From the NCBI RefSeq assembly GCF_051055405.1, contig NZ_CP167068.1, forward strand, positions 186,001 through 250,000: a DNA stretch of 64,000 bases, written 5' to 3'. This DNA comes from Pseudolachnospira sp051055405 (GTDB lineage Bacteria > Bacillota > Clostridia > Lachnospirales > Lachnospiraceae). The translations under genes were made by a program, and so were the position numbers. Positions 33,339 through 40,933 of the stretch are shown one piece after another. Within the stretch, counting starts at the first letter, position 1. Each line of letters starts with the position of its first letter. The notes under the pieces were generated by a model, which saw only the letters and a list, made by a program, of their open reading frames with translations, searched no databases and had not been told where the DNA came from.

Positions 33339-34262
33339 ATGACAAAGCGGGATCTGGAAATCTTTGTGACAGTGGCGGAGCAAAAAAATATGAGCGCGGC
33401 GGCGCGTTTGTTGTATGTTGCGCCATCTTCGATTAGTCAGGCGATCTCCGCTCTGGAAAAGCAGTTTCATACCAAACTTTTTGAGCGTTCTGGAAAAAGG
33501 CTGGTGATCACGGAATCTGGAATCGTATTTCTCAATTACGCACGTCATATCCTGGCGATGTATCAAGAGATGGAAGCCGCTATGAACGCTGCCAGCGATA
33601 CGAAACTGACGTTGAAGATTGGAACATCTCCTTCAGTAGGCGCGATTATCATGAGCAAAATGATTTCCGACTATTATCAGCAGGGGCATCAGGCCAATAC
33701 GGAAGTGACGGTAAATACGGCCAATGCGATTATGGGGATGATTTTGGAAAATACGTTGGATCTTGGCCTGATTCTTGGAAAGGCGCCTTCTTCCATGGTT
33801 GTTTCCACACCGCTGTTTCAGGACGAGCTGATTCTTGTGTGCAGCCCGGATCATCCCTTTTCCGCGTATCAGTCGATCAAGCCGGAACAGTTGGATGGTC
33901 AAAAATTTATTCTCCGGGAGATCGGGTGCAGAACTCGTTCTCAGGTTGATCAGGAGTTGCTTCGGCATGATGTTCAGATACAAGAAATCTGGACCAGCAA
34001 TAATATGGAAGCGATTCGCCAGGCGGTAATCGACAATCAAGGATTGGCGTTCCTGTCGCCTGTGGTGATCGATATGGAATTGAAAAATGGGAGACTCCAT
34101 CCCATTCGGGTAGAAGACTTTTCCTTAAAGAGAACCTTCTATCTGATCTATCATAAGAATAAACTTGTTTTTCCTACCATGGATCAGTTTATTACCAGCT
34201 GTAAGAAATACAGTAAGCAAATCCGGATGGGAAATGACTCTTACTTTTCGTTGTTAAAGTGA
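33339..34262 (+). CDS. LysR-type transcriptional regulator
   Basis: 307 residues from the ATG at 33339 (AAGGAG 12 bases upstream; TTG and GTG codons just upstream are possible). Winged HTH at residues 1-60 (DLEIFVTVAEQKNMSAAARLL, written here in part as MTKRDLEIF..SAAARLL) and a substrate-binding effector domain (about 85-300). It is transcribed with the catabolic genes instead of divergently, which is less usual for LysR. It probably activates this operon through the palindrome at 28355 in response to the imported acid. Confidence 0.9.
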   Translation: MTKRDLEIFVTVAEQKNMSAAARLLYVAPSSISQAISALEKQFHTKLFERSGKRLVITESGIVFLNYARHILAMYQEMEAAMNAASDTKLTLKIGTSPSVGAIIMSKMISDYYQQGHQANTEVTVNTANAIMGMILENTLDLGLILGKAPSSMVVSTPLFQDELILVCSPDHPFSAYQSIKPEQLDGQKFILREIGCRTRSQVDQELLRHDVQIQEIWTSNNMEAIRQAVIDNQGLAFLSPVVIDMELKNGRLHPIRVEDFSLKRTFYLIYHKNKLVFPTMDQFITSCKKYSKQIRMGNDSYFSLLK

Positions 34263-34331
34263 TTGTGAGGAAGAGCAAACCGCATGCTGGGAGGCTCTTC
34301 CTTCCTTTTTATGGATTCAGGAGGTATTACT

Positions 34332-35006
34332 ATGTCAAATCATGTGGGCTTTCGGGCCTATACCAATTTAAAACGCCCATCTGCCAAGCTGATGGAAGCT
34401 TTTCGGGACATTCCGTCCAGCAATATCGCGGATCAGATGGGACGTCTGTATAATTCTGGTTCTGCATTAAAAGCATTGAACCGGCGGCCTTTGTTGGGGC
34501 CAGCTTTTACGGTAAAACTTCCCCAAGGGGACAACTTGATGCTCCATTATGCCATGGAAATCGCAAAGCCGGGAGATATCTTGGTGGTAGATGGAGAAGG
34601 AGATCTGGAGCATTCGCTGATGGGCGAGATGATGGCGACCTATTGCCAGAAGAGAGGGATTGGTGGTTTAGTCATCGGCGGCTGTGTGCGGGACATCGAC
34701 GCGCTGGAAAAAATGGAGATTCCGATTTACGCTATGGGCGTTACGCCGCAAGGCCCTTATAAAAATGGACCTGGCGAGATCAATGTTCCGGTCAGCATCG
34801 CAGGTCTTGTCGTGATGCCGGGAGATATTATTGCCGGCGACGCGGATGGGATCGTGGCGATCCGTCCGGCGGACGCCGAAGAAATTGCCCGGGCGGCGCG
34901 AAAGAAATTTGAAGCGGAGAGCGCGGCGCTGGAAAAGGGAAGTTTTAATAAAAAATGGGTGTTGGAAACAATTGAAAAAAGCGAGGTTCAGATTATAACC
35001 CAGTAA
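34332..35006 (+). CDS. RraA-like protein, HMG/CHA aldolase type
   Basis: 224 residues from the ATG at 34332 (AGGAGG seven bases upstream). RraA/DlpA fold. The class II HMG/CHA aldolases carry an Asp-X20-Arg-Asp motif; here it reads Glu99-X20-Arg120-Asp121 in GGCVRD, with GEMM before it, so the first acid is Glu instead of Asp. In the gallate/protocatechuate pathways this enzyme splits CHA into pyruvate and oxaloacetate, the step after GalB. Its presence in the same operon as a GalB-like hydratase supports that assignment. Confidence 0.75.
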   Translation: MSNHVGFRAYTNLKRPSAKLMEAFRDIPSSNIADQMGRLYNSGSALKALNRRPLLGPAFTVKLPQGDNLMLHYAMEIAKPGDILVVDGEGDLEHSLMGEMMATYCQKRGIGGLVIGGCVRDIDALEKMEIPIYAMGVTPQGPYKNGPGEINVPVSIAGLVVMPGDIIAGDADGIVAIRPADAEEIARAARKKFEAESAALEKGSFNKKWVLETIEKSEVQIITQ

Positions 35007-35009
35007 AAG

Positions 35010-35035
35010 AAGGGCGGCAATCAGCCGCCCTTTCC
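35010..35035. terminator. Intrinsic terminator between convergent genes
   Basis: GGGCGGC, a 5-nt loop, and GCCGCCC followed by TTTCC; serves the catabolic operon and possibly the opposing DUF885 gene. Confidence 0.75.
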
Positions 35036-35049
35036 TATAAGAAATTTTC

Positions 35050-36861
35050 CTATTGTGTTTCTATCCACTCGTTCATATATTTTTCGATGACGTCAAAAGG
35101 AGCGGGGCCGATATCCAGGAGAAAGCGGTGAAATTCTTTGAGGTTAAACTTCTCCCCTAAAGTGGTTTGGGCCGTTTCCTTCAGGTCTTCAATCTCCAAC
35201 CAACCGATTACATAGGGAAGATAGGCGCCCGGTTCCGCTACCACGTAGTCAAAAATGCTTTTGACCGTTTCCGCATCGCCGTAGCCGAATCCGCTAAAAA
35301 ATGTCTGAAGCTCTTCCAAAGAATATCCCTTGTAATTGACGTAGAGATCCGCCAGCGCAGAAAGCTCCAACGATAAACTATTGTTTAGCTGTTGCAGCAG
35401 GATAGCGGACGAGTCTGCATTGGTATTATACTCGTAGGATAGATTTTCTACGTATGTCGCCCATCCTTCGCTGTATCCGGTAAAGTTCAACAGGTGACGC
35501 AGATGGCAGGGTTCCGTCCGGTTAAAGTATACATTCTGATACAAATGCCCCGGATAACCTTCGTGGGCAAGCGTCGTGTACAGGCCGCCGGTGCTGCTGC
35601 TGCGGTTAATATAAATCGCATTTTCTGTGTTCCGGTCTATGGGAGGCGTCAAGAAAAATGCAGGGCTGGAATTTTGTTCCAGAGATTCATGCACATAGTT
35701 TACTTTGTAGCTGGTCCCAGCCAATTCCGGAAAATCTTTTGTGATCTTTTGTTTCAGATCTTCCAGCATATCCGTGGGTTCTGTTATTCCAAACTGGAAG
35801 GAATCAAATTTTTCCATCCAGTCCGGATCGCTCTGAGCCACCGTGCCGATTCCCATCACATCTTTTGCCATACGATTGGTGATTCGCTCGATCATTTCCT
35901 CCGGCGTCCAGGAAGAACCAGTACTGGAGGCGGCAAGGTACGTGTAATAGGCAATGCCACCCTGAAAGCCTGCCATGCCTTTTTCATTGGTTCCGCTGCC
36001 TTTTAAGGCGCGCAGTCCATCAGATAGCATACGGTAGGCGGGAATCACAAACTTCTCAATTTGTTCCTGATTTCGCTGGCAGTAGTCGGATTTTTGTTGG
36101 TCGCTTAGACCTTCTATTTCTTCCACTTTGTCGTTAAAGATATCAATCAGATAGTTGCTTTCCGGATTCGCAATAAAATTTTCACAGGATTCGATCACGC
36201 CGTCGACGGTTTCATCGCAAAAGAAGAGACCGGCTTCGGATTTGCGCTTCTCAAAATCCAGGATGGAAGCATAATAATCCGGCAATTTTTCCAGAAGCGC
36301 TAAGTAGGTATCAATGTCATTGATCTGATAAAAGGTGTATTCGGCCAAGAGCACGGGAAGCTGCGCTTGGATGCCCGTGGTAGGTCCCAGCGCTTCCGCG
36401 TAGAGCTCATAGTCCTCTGCTTGTAACTCCGTCGTAAGGTGGGCCATCAGAATGTCATAAGTCAGTTGCTGATCGCCGGATAAAAGCTCGTAGGAAAATG
36501 TGGAGAGCTTTGCGCGGGTATCCTTTAACGTTTGGATGGCTTCCTCATAAGCAGCGTTGCCGAAATCGCCAAAGGTGATAGGGATCTCTGTAATTCCCAT
36601 GGCCGATGGGTCGGACAGCGTATAGTGTAAGGAAATCGTATCGGAAACTACATTTTCTAAGAACAGGTCTTCTATGAACTGATCAAATTCTTGCTGAATC
36701 TGATCCTTTTGGGGGGCAGCTTCGGTTGCAGCGTCGCTGCTTCCCGCGTCCGATTCCAAACTGGTGGAAGTCCCGGAAGGCGGCGCGGACTGGCAGCTTC
36801 CCAGCAGCAGAAGAAAGGCCAGAAGGCAAGCGATCAAGGAAAAAAATCGTTTTCTCATCAT
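35050..36861 (-). CDS. DUF885 metallopeptidase-like lipoprotein
   Basis: 603 residues. Lipoprotein signal with lipobox LGSC (Cys about 23), a low-complexity Ser/Ala linker, then a helical DUF885 domain. The HEGYPGH motif (His433-Glu434, His439) with Glu465 in SEGW matches the zinc-site pattern of this M32/thermolysin-like clan, so a cell-surface carboxypeptidase-like activity is likely but unproven. Possibly co-transcribed with the upstream methyltransferase gene (84-bp gap, no terminator seen). Confidence 0.8.
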   Translation of the reverse strand: MMRKRFFSLIACLLAFLLLLGSCQSAPPSGTSTSLESDAGSSDAATEAAPQKDQIQQEFDQFIEDLFLENVVSDTISLHYTLSDPSAMGITEIPITFGDFGNAAYEEAIQTLKDTRAKLSTFSYELLSGDQQLTYDILMAHLTTELQAEDYELYAEALGPTTGIQAQLPVLLAEYTFYQINDIDTYLALLEKLPDYYASILDFEKRKSEAGLFFCDETVDGVIESCENFIANPESNYLIDIFNDKVEEIEGLSDQQKSDYCQRNQEQIEKFVIPAYRMLSDGLRALKGSGTNEKGMAGFQGGIAYYTYLAASSTGSSWTPEEMIERITNRMAKDVMGIGTVAQSDPDWMEKFDSFQFGITEPTDMLEDLKQKITKDFPELAGTSYKVNYVHESLEQNSSPAFFLTPPIDRNTENAIYINRSSSTGGLYTTLAHEGYPGHLYQNVYFNRTEPCHLRHLLNFTGYSEGWATYVENLSYEYNTNADSSAILLQQLNNSLSLELSALADLYVNYKGYSLEELQTFFSGFGYGDAETVKSIFDYVVAEPGAYLPYVIGWLEIEDLKETAQTTLGEKFNLKEFHRFLLDIGPAPFDVIEKYMNEWIETQ

Positions 36862-36944
36862 TTTATTGCTTTCCTATCTTTTCTATTTATTTTATACGGC
36901 ATAGGGTTCATTTAGTCGTCTGCATTTTGATTTTCTGAGCTTAC

Positions 36945-37817
36945 TTATGCTTTTAATGTGGACAGACCCTGAATGAATTCTGGGGTTGTGCCGCAGCAGC
37001 CGCCGATGATACCGGCTCCAGCTTGTACCAATACCTTCATATACCGAACAAAGTCTTCTGGGCCCATTCGGTAAACCGCTTCCCCAGTCGGGGTGATTGT
37101 AGGCATACCTGCGTTGGGCTTGGCGATAATCGGTACTTTGGCAACAGATTTCATCGAGGCGATAACAGCTTCCAACTGATCTGGTCCTACAGAGCAGTTT
37201 ACACCTACGGCGGCGGCTCCCATCTCCTGCAAGGTTTCCACTGCCTCTACCGCGCTTCCCCCGTAGAGGGCGGAACCATCTGCTTCCAACGTCAGCGTAC
37301 AGGTGACCGGAAGGTCGCATACGGAAGCAGCGGCATCCAGAATAGCCATAGCTTCATCCACGCTCATCAAGGTTTCAGCGCCCAGAAGGTCCACGCCGGC
37401 CTCAACCAGCAGTGAGATCTGTTCACTGTAGATTTCCAACAAGTGCTCATAGGTCATTGGGCCCCTAGGTTCTAACATTTGGCCGGTGGTAGAAATGTCG
37501 CCGGCGATGAGAGCCTTTCCCCCTACAGCTTCCTTGGAAATTCCGACCAGGCGATGAATCATCGGTTCGATCTGGTCCGACAGACCGTGGCTTTCCAGGC
37601 TAAAACGATTTACGCCAAAGGTGGGGGCGAAGACAATCTGGCTTCCGGCGTTGACAAAGGCTCTCTGCAAATCGATCAATACGTCCGGATGCTCCAATAC
37701 CCATTGTTCCGTGCAAATCCCACGTGGCATTCCTGCTTTGATCAGATTGGAACCGGTGGCTCCGTCCAGAATAATCAAGCCCCTGGAGGCTAATTCGGCA
37801 AATTCTTGTTTGGTCAT
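36945..37817 (-). CDS. Homocysteine S-methyltransferase family protein
   Basis: 290 residues; TIM-barrel S-methyl_trans domain alone. Zn-ligand Cys residues are at Cys208 (GVNCS), Cys274 and Cys275 (GGCCGTTP), and DGATGSNL is near the N terminus. It resembles the N-terminal homocysteine module of cobalamin-dependent MetH in Clostridia, which can act with separate corrinoid proteins; none is encoded here. AAAGGAGG precedes the ATG, and a clear promoter lies upstream. Confidence 0.88.
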   Translation of the reverse strand: MTKQEFAELASRGLIILDGATGSNLIKAGMPRGICTEQWVLEHPDVLIDLQRAFVNAGSQIVFAPTFGVNRFSLESHGLSDQIEPMIHRLVGISKEAVGGKALIAGDISTTGQMLEPRGPMTYEHLLEIYSEQISLLVEAGVDLLGAETLMSVDEAMAILDAAASVCDLPVTCTLTLEADGSALYGGSAVEAVETLQEMGAAAVGVNCSVGPDQLEAVIASMKSVAKVPIIAKPNAGMPTITPTGEAVYRMGPEDFVRYMKVLVQAGAGIIGGCCGTTPEFIQGLSTLKA

Positions 37818-37888
37818 AGAGACCTCCTTTCAAGGTCAAAGTAATGAAAATGAACTTCCACTTTTTTCGTCCATGATACTTATCGAAC

Positions 37889-37917
37889 ATTATACCTTGA
37901 AATGGGGAATCTTTCAA
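37889..37917 (-). promoter_or_regulatory. Sigma-A promoter of the homocysteine methyltransferase gene
   Basis: Minus strand TTGAAA (37912-37917), 17-nt spacer, perfect TATAAT (37889-37894); leader of about 65 nt. No riboswitch-like structure is evident in the leader. Confidence 0.75.
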
Positions 37918-37942
37918 TCCAGCAACGGAATTTCCTAATAGA

Positions 37943-37995
37943 ATAAAAAGAGCTGCTGCTTCGGTAGATCATGCACCTACCTTTGCAACAGCTCT
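37943..37995 (-). terminator. Intrinsic terminator of the small lipoprotein gene
   Basis: On the minus strand AGAGCTGTTGC pairs with GCAGCAGCTCT (one G-U), an inner GGTAG/CTACC stem stacks inside, and TTTTTATTC follows. Confidence 0.8.
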
Positions 37996-38014
37996 CGCAT
38001 GGTTATTTTATCGA

Positions 38015-38410
38015 TTATTTTTTCTCGAAAGTGATTTTCGCTCCGCCTAAAGCTTCATCCGCAAAGATCAGTTTTCCATCTTTGATCTCTACTTCCATGT
38101 CCTCGCCGTCAACGGTCAAGGTATATTTGCCGCTTTTCTCTTCCCAGGTGCCTTCTCCGGTTTCGCCGGCCATATCCATCGAGAACGTCTTGTCATCCTT
38201 AGCGGTCAGCGTCATCTTGAAAGAATCTGCATCCTGTCCCATCTGCTTTGCAAATTCTTTGAAGTCCAGCGTGATTCCGCTTGCCTCTACGACAGAAGCT
38301 TCCCAAGTTCCGACGATTTCGGACTTGCTGCCGCCGCATCCAGCGAGCAGAGCCATTGCCAGTACAGCGACAAGTACCAGTGACATGATTTTTTTGCTTA
38401 CCTTACTCAT
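38015..38410 (-). CDS. Small lipoprotein with lipocalin-like repeat strands
   Basis: 131 residues from the ATG at 38410 (GAGGAGG eight bases upstream; the longer frame adds an unlikely 29-residue leader). Signal peptide with lipobox LAGC (Cys about 25). The mature part alternates short beta strands (VGTWEASV, FKMTLTAKDDKTFSMDM, GKYTLTVDGEDMEVEI in part), typical of DUF5640-like or lipocalin-type small lipoproteins. Function unknown. It is monocistronic with its own terminator. Confidence 0.75.
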   Translation of the reverse strand: MSKVSKKIMSLVLVAVLAMALLAGCGGSKSEIVGTWEASVVEASGITLDFKEFAKQMGQDADSFKMTLTAKDDKTFSMDMAGETGEGTWEEKSGKYTLTVDGEDMEVEIKDGKLIFADEALGGAKITFEKK

Positions 38411-38514
38411 TTTTGTTATCCTCCTCACACATGATCTTGGCTTTTGGATGAAAATCATTTTTATTATTTTTAGTTTCCCATCCGTCCCCTTCGCCAACTG
38501 AGTAATCCTCGCAT

Positions 38515-38543
38515 ATTATACAACATTCATTAATGTTTGTACA
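38515..38543 (-). promoter_or_regulatory. Probable promoter of the small lipoprotein gene
   Basis: Minus strand TATAAT (38515-38520), 17-nt spacer, weak TGTACA (38538-38543). AACATT/AATGTT arms (38522-38527 and 38532-38537) lie in the spacer and could bind a regulator. Confidence 0.4.
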
Positions 38544-38600
38544 TAGTAAAATTTATGTCTAAAGAGCTTTTTTCTTTCGTAATTAATATAAAAATAGTAC

Positions 38601-38629
38601 TTGATAAAATGAACGAATATAGATATACT
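38601..38629 (+). promoter_or_regulatory. Sigma-A promoter of the rubredoxin gene
   Basis: TTGATA (38601-38606), 17-nt spacer, TATACT (38624-38629). Confidence 0.7.
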
Positions 38630-38709
38630 ACCATCAGTTGACAAAGGCACACATGGCCAGGTCAATGGAAGATATAAGAAAGTAATATCTGAATCAGGAG
38701 GAAATGCAG

Positions 38710-38865
38710 ATGAAGTATGTTTGTGAAGTTTGTAGCTGGGAGTACGATGAGGCGGAAGGCTATCCGGAAGGCGGCATTGCGCCTGGTACAAAATGGGAGG
38801 ATGTTCCGGAAGATTTTGTTTGCCCTCTGTGCGGCGTAGGCAAAGATCAATTTACGGAGGCATAA
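38710..38865 (+). CDS. Rubredoxin
   Basis: 51 residues from the ATG at 38710 (AGGAGG about eight bases upstream; an in-frame ATG at 38704 is too close to it). One Fe bound by four Cys: Cys5 and Cys8 (CEVC), and Cys38 and Cys41 (CPLC). The usual Gly after the first pair is Ser here. It is an electron carrier for oxygen and peroxide detoxification in anaerobes. Monocistronic between its promoter and a strong hairpin. Confidence 0.95.
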   Translation: MKYVCEVCSWEYDEAEGYPEGGIAPGTKWEDVPEDFVCPLCGVGKDQFTEA

Positions 38866-38882
38866 ACAAGGCATAGAACACG

Positions 38883-38936
38883 ATAGAATGGTGAAAGGCG
38901 GCAGGGAGAAATTCTTGCCGCTTTTCACCATTCTAT
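38883..38936 (+). terminator. Long hairpin terminator after rubredoxin
   Basis: Outer arms ATAGAATGGTGAAA and TTTTCACCATTCTAT enclose a GCGGCA/TGCCGC stem that is directly followed by TTTTC. The inner stem plus T-run fits an intrinsic terminator. Confidence 0.7.
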
Positions 38937-38948
38937 AGGATTCCAAAA

Positions 38949-38971
38949 ATTTGTGAAAAGCGTTCACAAAT
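38949..38971. promoter_or_regulatory. Rex-like palindrome
   Basis: Perfect 9-bp arms ATTTGTGAA (38949-38957) and TTCACAAAT (38963-38971) around AAGCG. The half-site TTGTGAA is that of the redox repressor Rex, whose usual spacer is four bases; here it is five. It lies between the rubredoxin gene and a promoter candidate at 39028. Confidence 0.4.
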
Positions 38972-39027
38972 AGGATAAAAGGCGTTCCGGTGAGGAGTGC
39001 ATTATGGCGGAAAGTATTTTCTAATAC

Positions 39028-39056
39028 TTGCGCTGTTTTTGATTTTGCGTTATTCT
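39028..39056 (+). promoter_or_regulatory. Possible promoter of the zinc-ribbon genes
   Basis: TTGCGC (39028-39033), 17-nt spacer, TATTCT (39051-39056). Both hexamers are imperfect. Confidence 0.35.
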
Positions 39057-39069
39057 AGTTTTAAAAGGA

Positions 39070-39090
39070 TTCTTACCTTCAATTAACAAG
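39070..39090. repeat. Dispersed 21-nt motif, copy A
   Basis: Contains ACCTTCAATTAACAAG. Identical over 21 nt to 57746-57766; a 17-nt degenerate copy is at 26243-26259. Lies just upstream of a gene start. Confidence 0.6.
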
Positions 39091-39117
39091 GTGATGGAAG
39101 GAGAGAGGGGAACAAGG

Positions 39118-39798
39118 ATGCTTTGTCCGAATTGTGGAAAATATCTGGAAGAGGGAACGCGATTTTGCAGCGGTTGTGGAAGTCCAGTCGGGATGGGACA
39201 ATTTTCTCCGCAGGTGAAAAGAAAGACGGAAGAAGAAATACGAAAATATCGAAAAATAGGAATGATAGCGGTGGGATCTTGTGCTTTTTTGATTCTTTTT
39301 CTCGCGGTTTTATTGTACGTGACGCTCCGCACTCCGGGATATGAAAGGCCGATAAAATATTTTTTAGAAGGTATTGAAGACGCCGATGCCGAGCGGATGT
39401 TAAAGGGCATGCCAGAGATCTATTGGAAAATGAAAGAGGATTCAGATTGGACCCAGGAGGAATGGACCGAAGCCTGCCAGGAGGAATTGGATGAAAGACG
39501 GGAGGGAATCCATCTGCGGTTGTCCTATGAGGTCGCCGGCAAGAAAAAATTGAATTATGAGCACAGAACATTTTGGGAAAAACGCATGGAAGAGTATGGA
39601 CTAGAGGATACGGAAATTACAGAAGGGTATCAGCTGACGATAAAGGTTACGGTGGAATCCAAGGATCATTACCGGGTCGATGATTTTATGGATGACTTTT
39701 TTCTGGACGGCGATATCCGAGGAAATAGTCTAAAAATGTCTGTCAGTGTTGGCAAAGTAGGCGGCGAGTGGGGCATTTTAGGAGGCCTTTTATACTAA
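39118..39798 (+). CDS. Zinc-ribbon single-pass membrane protein A
   Basis: 226 residues from the ATG at 39118, chosen by likeness to the next gene and by AAGGAGAGAGGGG upstream. An N-terminal zinc ribbon, CPNC at 3-6 and CSGC at 17-20, precedes one helix (about 45-67). A C-terminal extracytoplasmic domain of about 150 residues follows. The downstream gene is a paralogue with the same layout. Such zinc-ribbon-TM proteins are common in Clostridia and have no settled function. Confidence 0.75.
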   Translation: MLCPNCGKYLEEGTRFCSGCGSPVGMGQFSPQVKRKTEEEIRKYRKIGMIAVGSCAFLILFLAVLLYVTLRTPGYERPIKYFLEGIEDADAERMLKGMPEIYWKMKEDSDWTQEEWTEACQEELDERREGIHLRLSYEVAGKKKLNYEHRTFWEKRMEEYGLEDTEITEGYQLTIKVTVESKDHYRVDDFMDDFFLDGDIRGNSLKMSVSVGKVGGEWGILGGLLY

Positions 39799-39819
39799 GA
39801 GAGAAGAGAGGGAAGCGGG

Positions 39820-40506
39820 ATGTTTTGTCCGAAATGTGGAAAGGAATTGGCGGATGGAAGCAAGTTTTGCAATAGCTGTGGAATGCCTCTGTCCGGAGCT
39901 TTTGTAACCGAGGAGAGCGAGTCGGTAAAGAGGAAGAGCCAGAATCGAAAAATCGGGATTCTCGTGGTATCCGCGGTCGTCCTGGTTGTGGCGGCCTTGA
40001 TCGTCCTGATTGTAAGCCTTTTGAAAAGCGAATCTTATGAAGCGCCGTTAGATCATTTGTTTCAGGGCATACAGAAAAAGGACGCGGAAGAAGTCATAAA
40101 AGCATTTCCGAAAGATATCTGGGAAGCTTCTGACGTCAGTTGGGAAAAAGAAGACACCATGGAGTATCTCCAGGAAGAGTTGGAGGATCTGCTGGGGAGT
40201 GGCAAAATCAAAATTACCTATCAGATTTTGAAGGAAGAGGAGTATACGCAGAGGCAACGTAGGTCTTTGTCCAGGGATTTGCGAAGTTATGGAATGGAAG
40301 TGGAAGAACTGGATGAAGCGTATGCCCTAAAGATTCAGGTTTATTTAGAGGAAGATGATGGGTGGCAATTTGATATTGAGGATTTGCAGAGTTTTTTGAA
40401 TTCCAATGCCCGTAATAGAGGGAGTTCTTTTAAAGATGAAGTGATTGTTGGAAAGCTGAATGGAGAATGGTGTTTGCTTGGAGGGCTGATGATGCCCTGG
40501 GGTTGA
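39820..40506 (+). CDS. Zinc-ribbon single-pass membrane protein B (paralogue)
   Basis: 228 residues. Zinc ribbon CPKC (3-6) and CNSC (17-20), basic stretch, helix at about 46-68, then an extracytoplasmic domain. Shared features with the preceding protein: (Y)E.P(L/I)...F.GI...DAE near the helix and a closing GEW..LGGL. It probably arose by tandem duplication, and the two may form a heteromer. Its stop codon lies inside the -35 hexamer of the metG promoter. Confidence 0.75.
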   Translation: MFCPKCGKELADGSKFCNSCGMPLSGAFVTEESESVKRKSQNRKIGILVVSAVVLVVAALIVLIVSLLKSESYEAPLDHLFQGIQKKDAEEVIKAFPKDIWEASDVSWEKEDTMEYLQEELEDLLGSGKIKITYQILKEEEYTQRQRRSLSRDLRSYGMEVEELDEAYALKIQVYLEEDDGWQFDIEDLQSFLNSNARNRGSSFKDEVIVGKLNGEWCLLGGLMMPWG

Positions 40507-40531
40507 CAGCTGAAAAAAAACATAGTAGAAT
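40503..40531 (+). promoter_or_regulatory. Sigma-A promoter of the metG T-box transcript
   Basis: Perfect TTGACA (40503-40508), 17-nt spacer, TAGAAT (40526-40531). The TGA stop of the upstream gene (40504-40506) is part of the -35. Confidence 0.8.
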
Positions 40532-40537
40532 GAAAAA

Positions 40538-40912
40538 ACAATAGGAATTCCGAGTTTTTTGGAAGAATATAGAAAAAGGCTGAGAAGAGAAGAGTACGCT
40601 GTAGAAGAAGCCACAGAGAGCCCCGGTAGCTGAAAAGGGGTGCGGACACTGCCTCGGAAGATGGTCTCGGAGCCGCGCACTGAATGGACAGCGATAAGGG
40701 ATGCGAGCAGAGCGAAAAGGCGATTGTAAGGCAGACATCCATAAAGTTGAGATTGCTGACATTAGGATGCGACGGGAGCGCCCGTAATCGCGCCAGAGTA
40801 TCGGAGAATCCTGTACTCATAGAGGCATATGCCGCAAGGCAGATGCGAACCCAGGTGGTAACACGAAGCATGAGCTCTCGTCCTAGGAAACAGGACGGGG
40901 GCTTTCATTGTT
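40538..40912 (+). promoter_or_regulatory. T-box leader of metG
   Basis: The leader runs from about 40538. Stem I carries the conserved AGAGAGCC-CCGGTAGCTG segment (near 40611-40632). A likely specifier codon ATG (Met) is at 40684-40686, preceded by GA. The T-box motif AGGTGGTAACACG (40853-40865) has TGGT complementary to the ACCA end of tRNA-Met. The terminator stem AGCTCTCGTCCT / AGGACGGGGGCT (40873-40902) is followed by TTTCATTG. Uncharged tRNA-Met should stabilise the antiterminator and allow metG expression. Confidence 0.88.
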
Positions 40913-40933
40913 TAAATAGGAAAGGAGAAAGAT

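Noticed and set aside
38949..38971. CcpA cre site
   Set aside because: The central GCG is offset by one base from the cre consensus; the arms fit Rex better.
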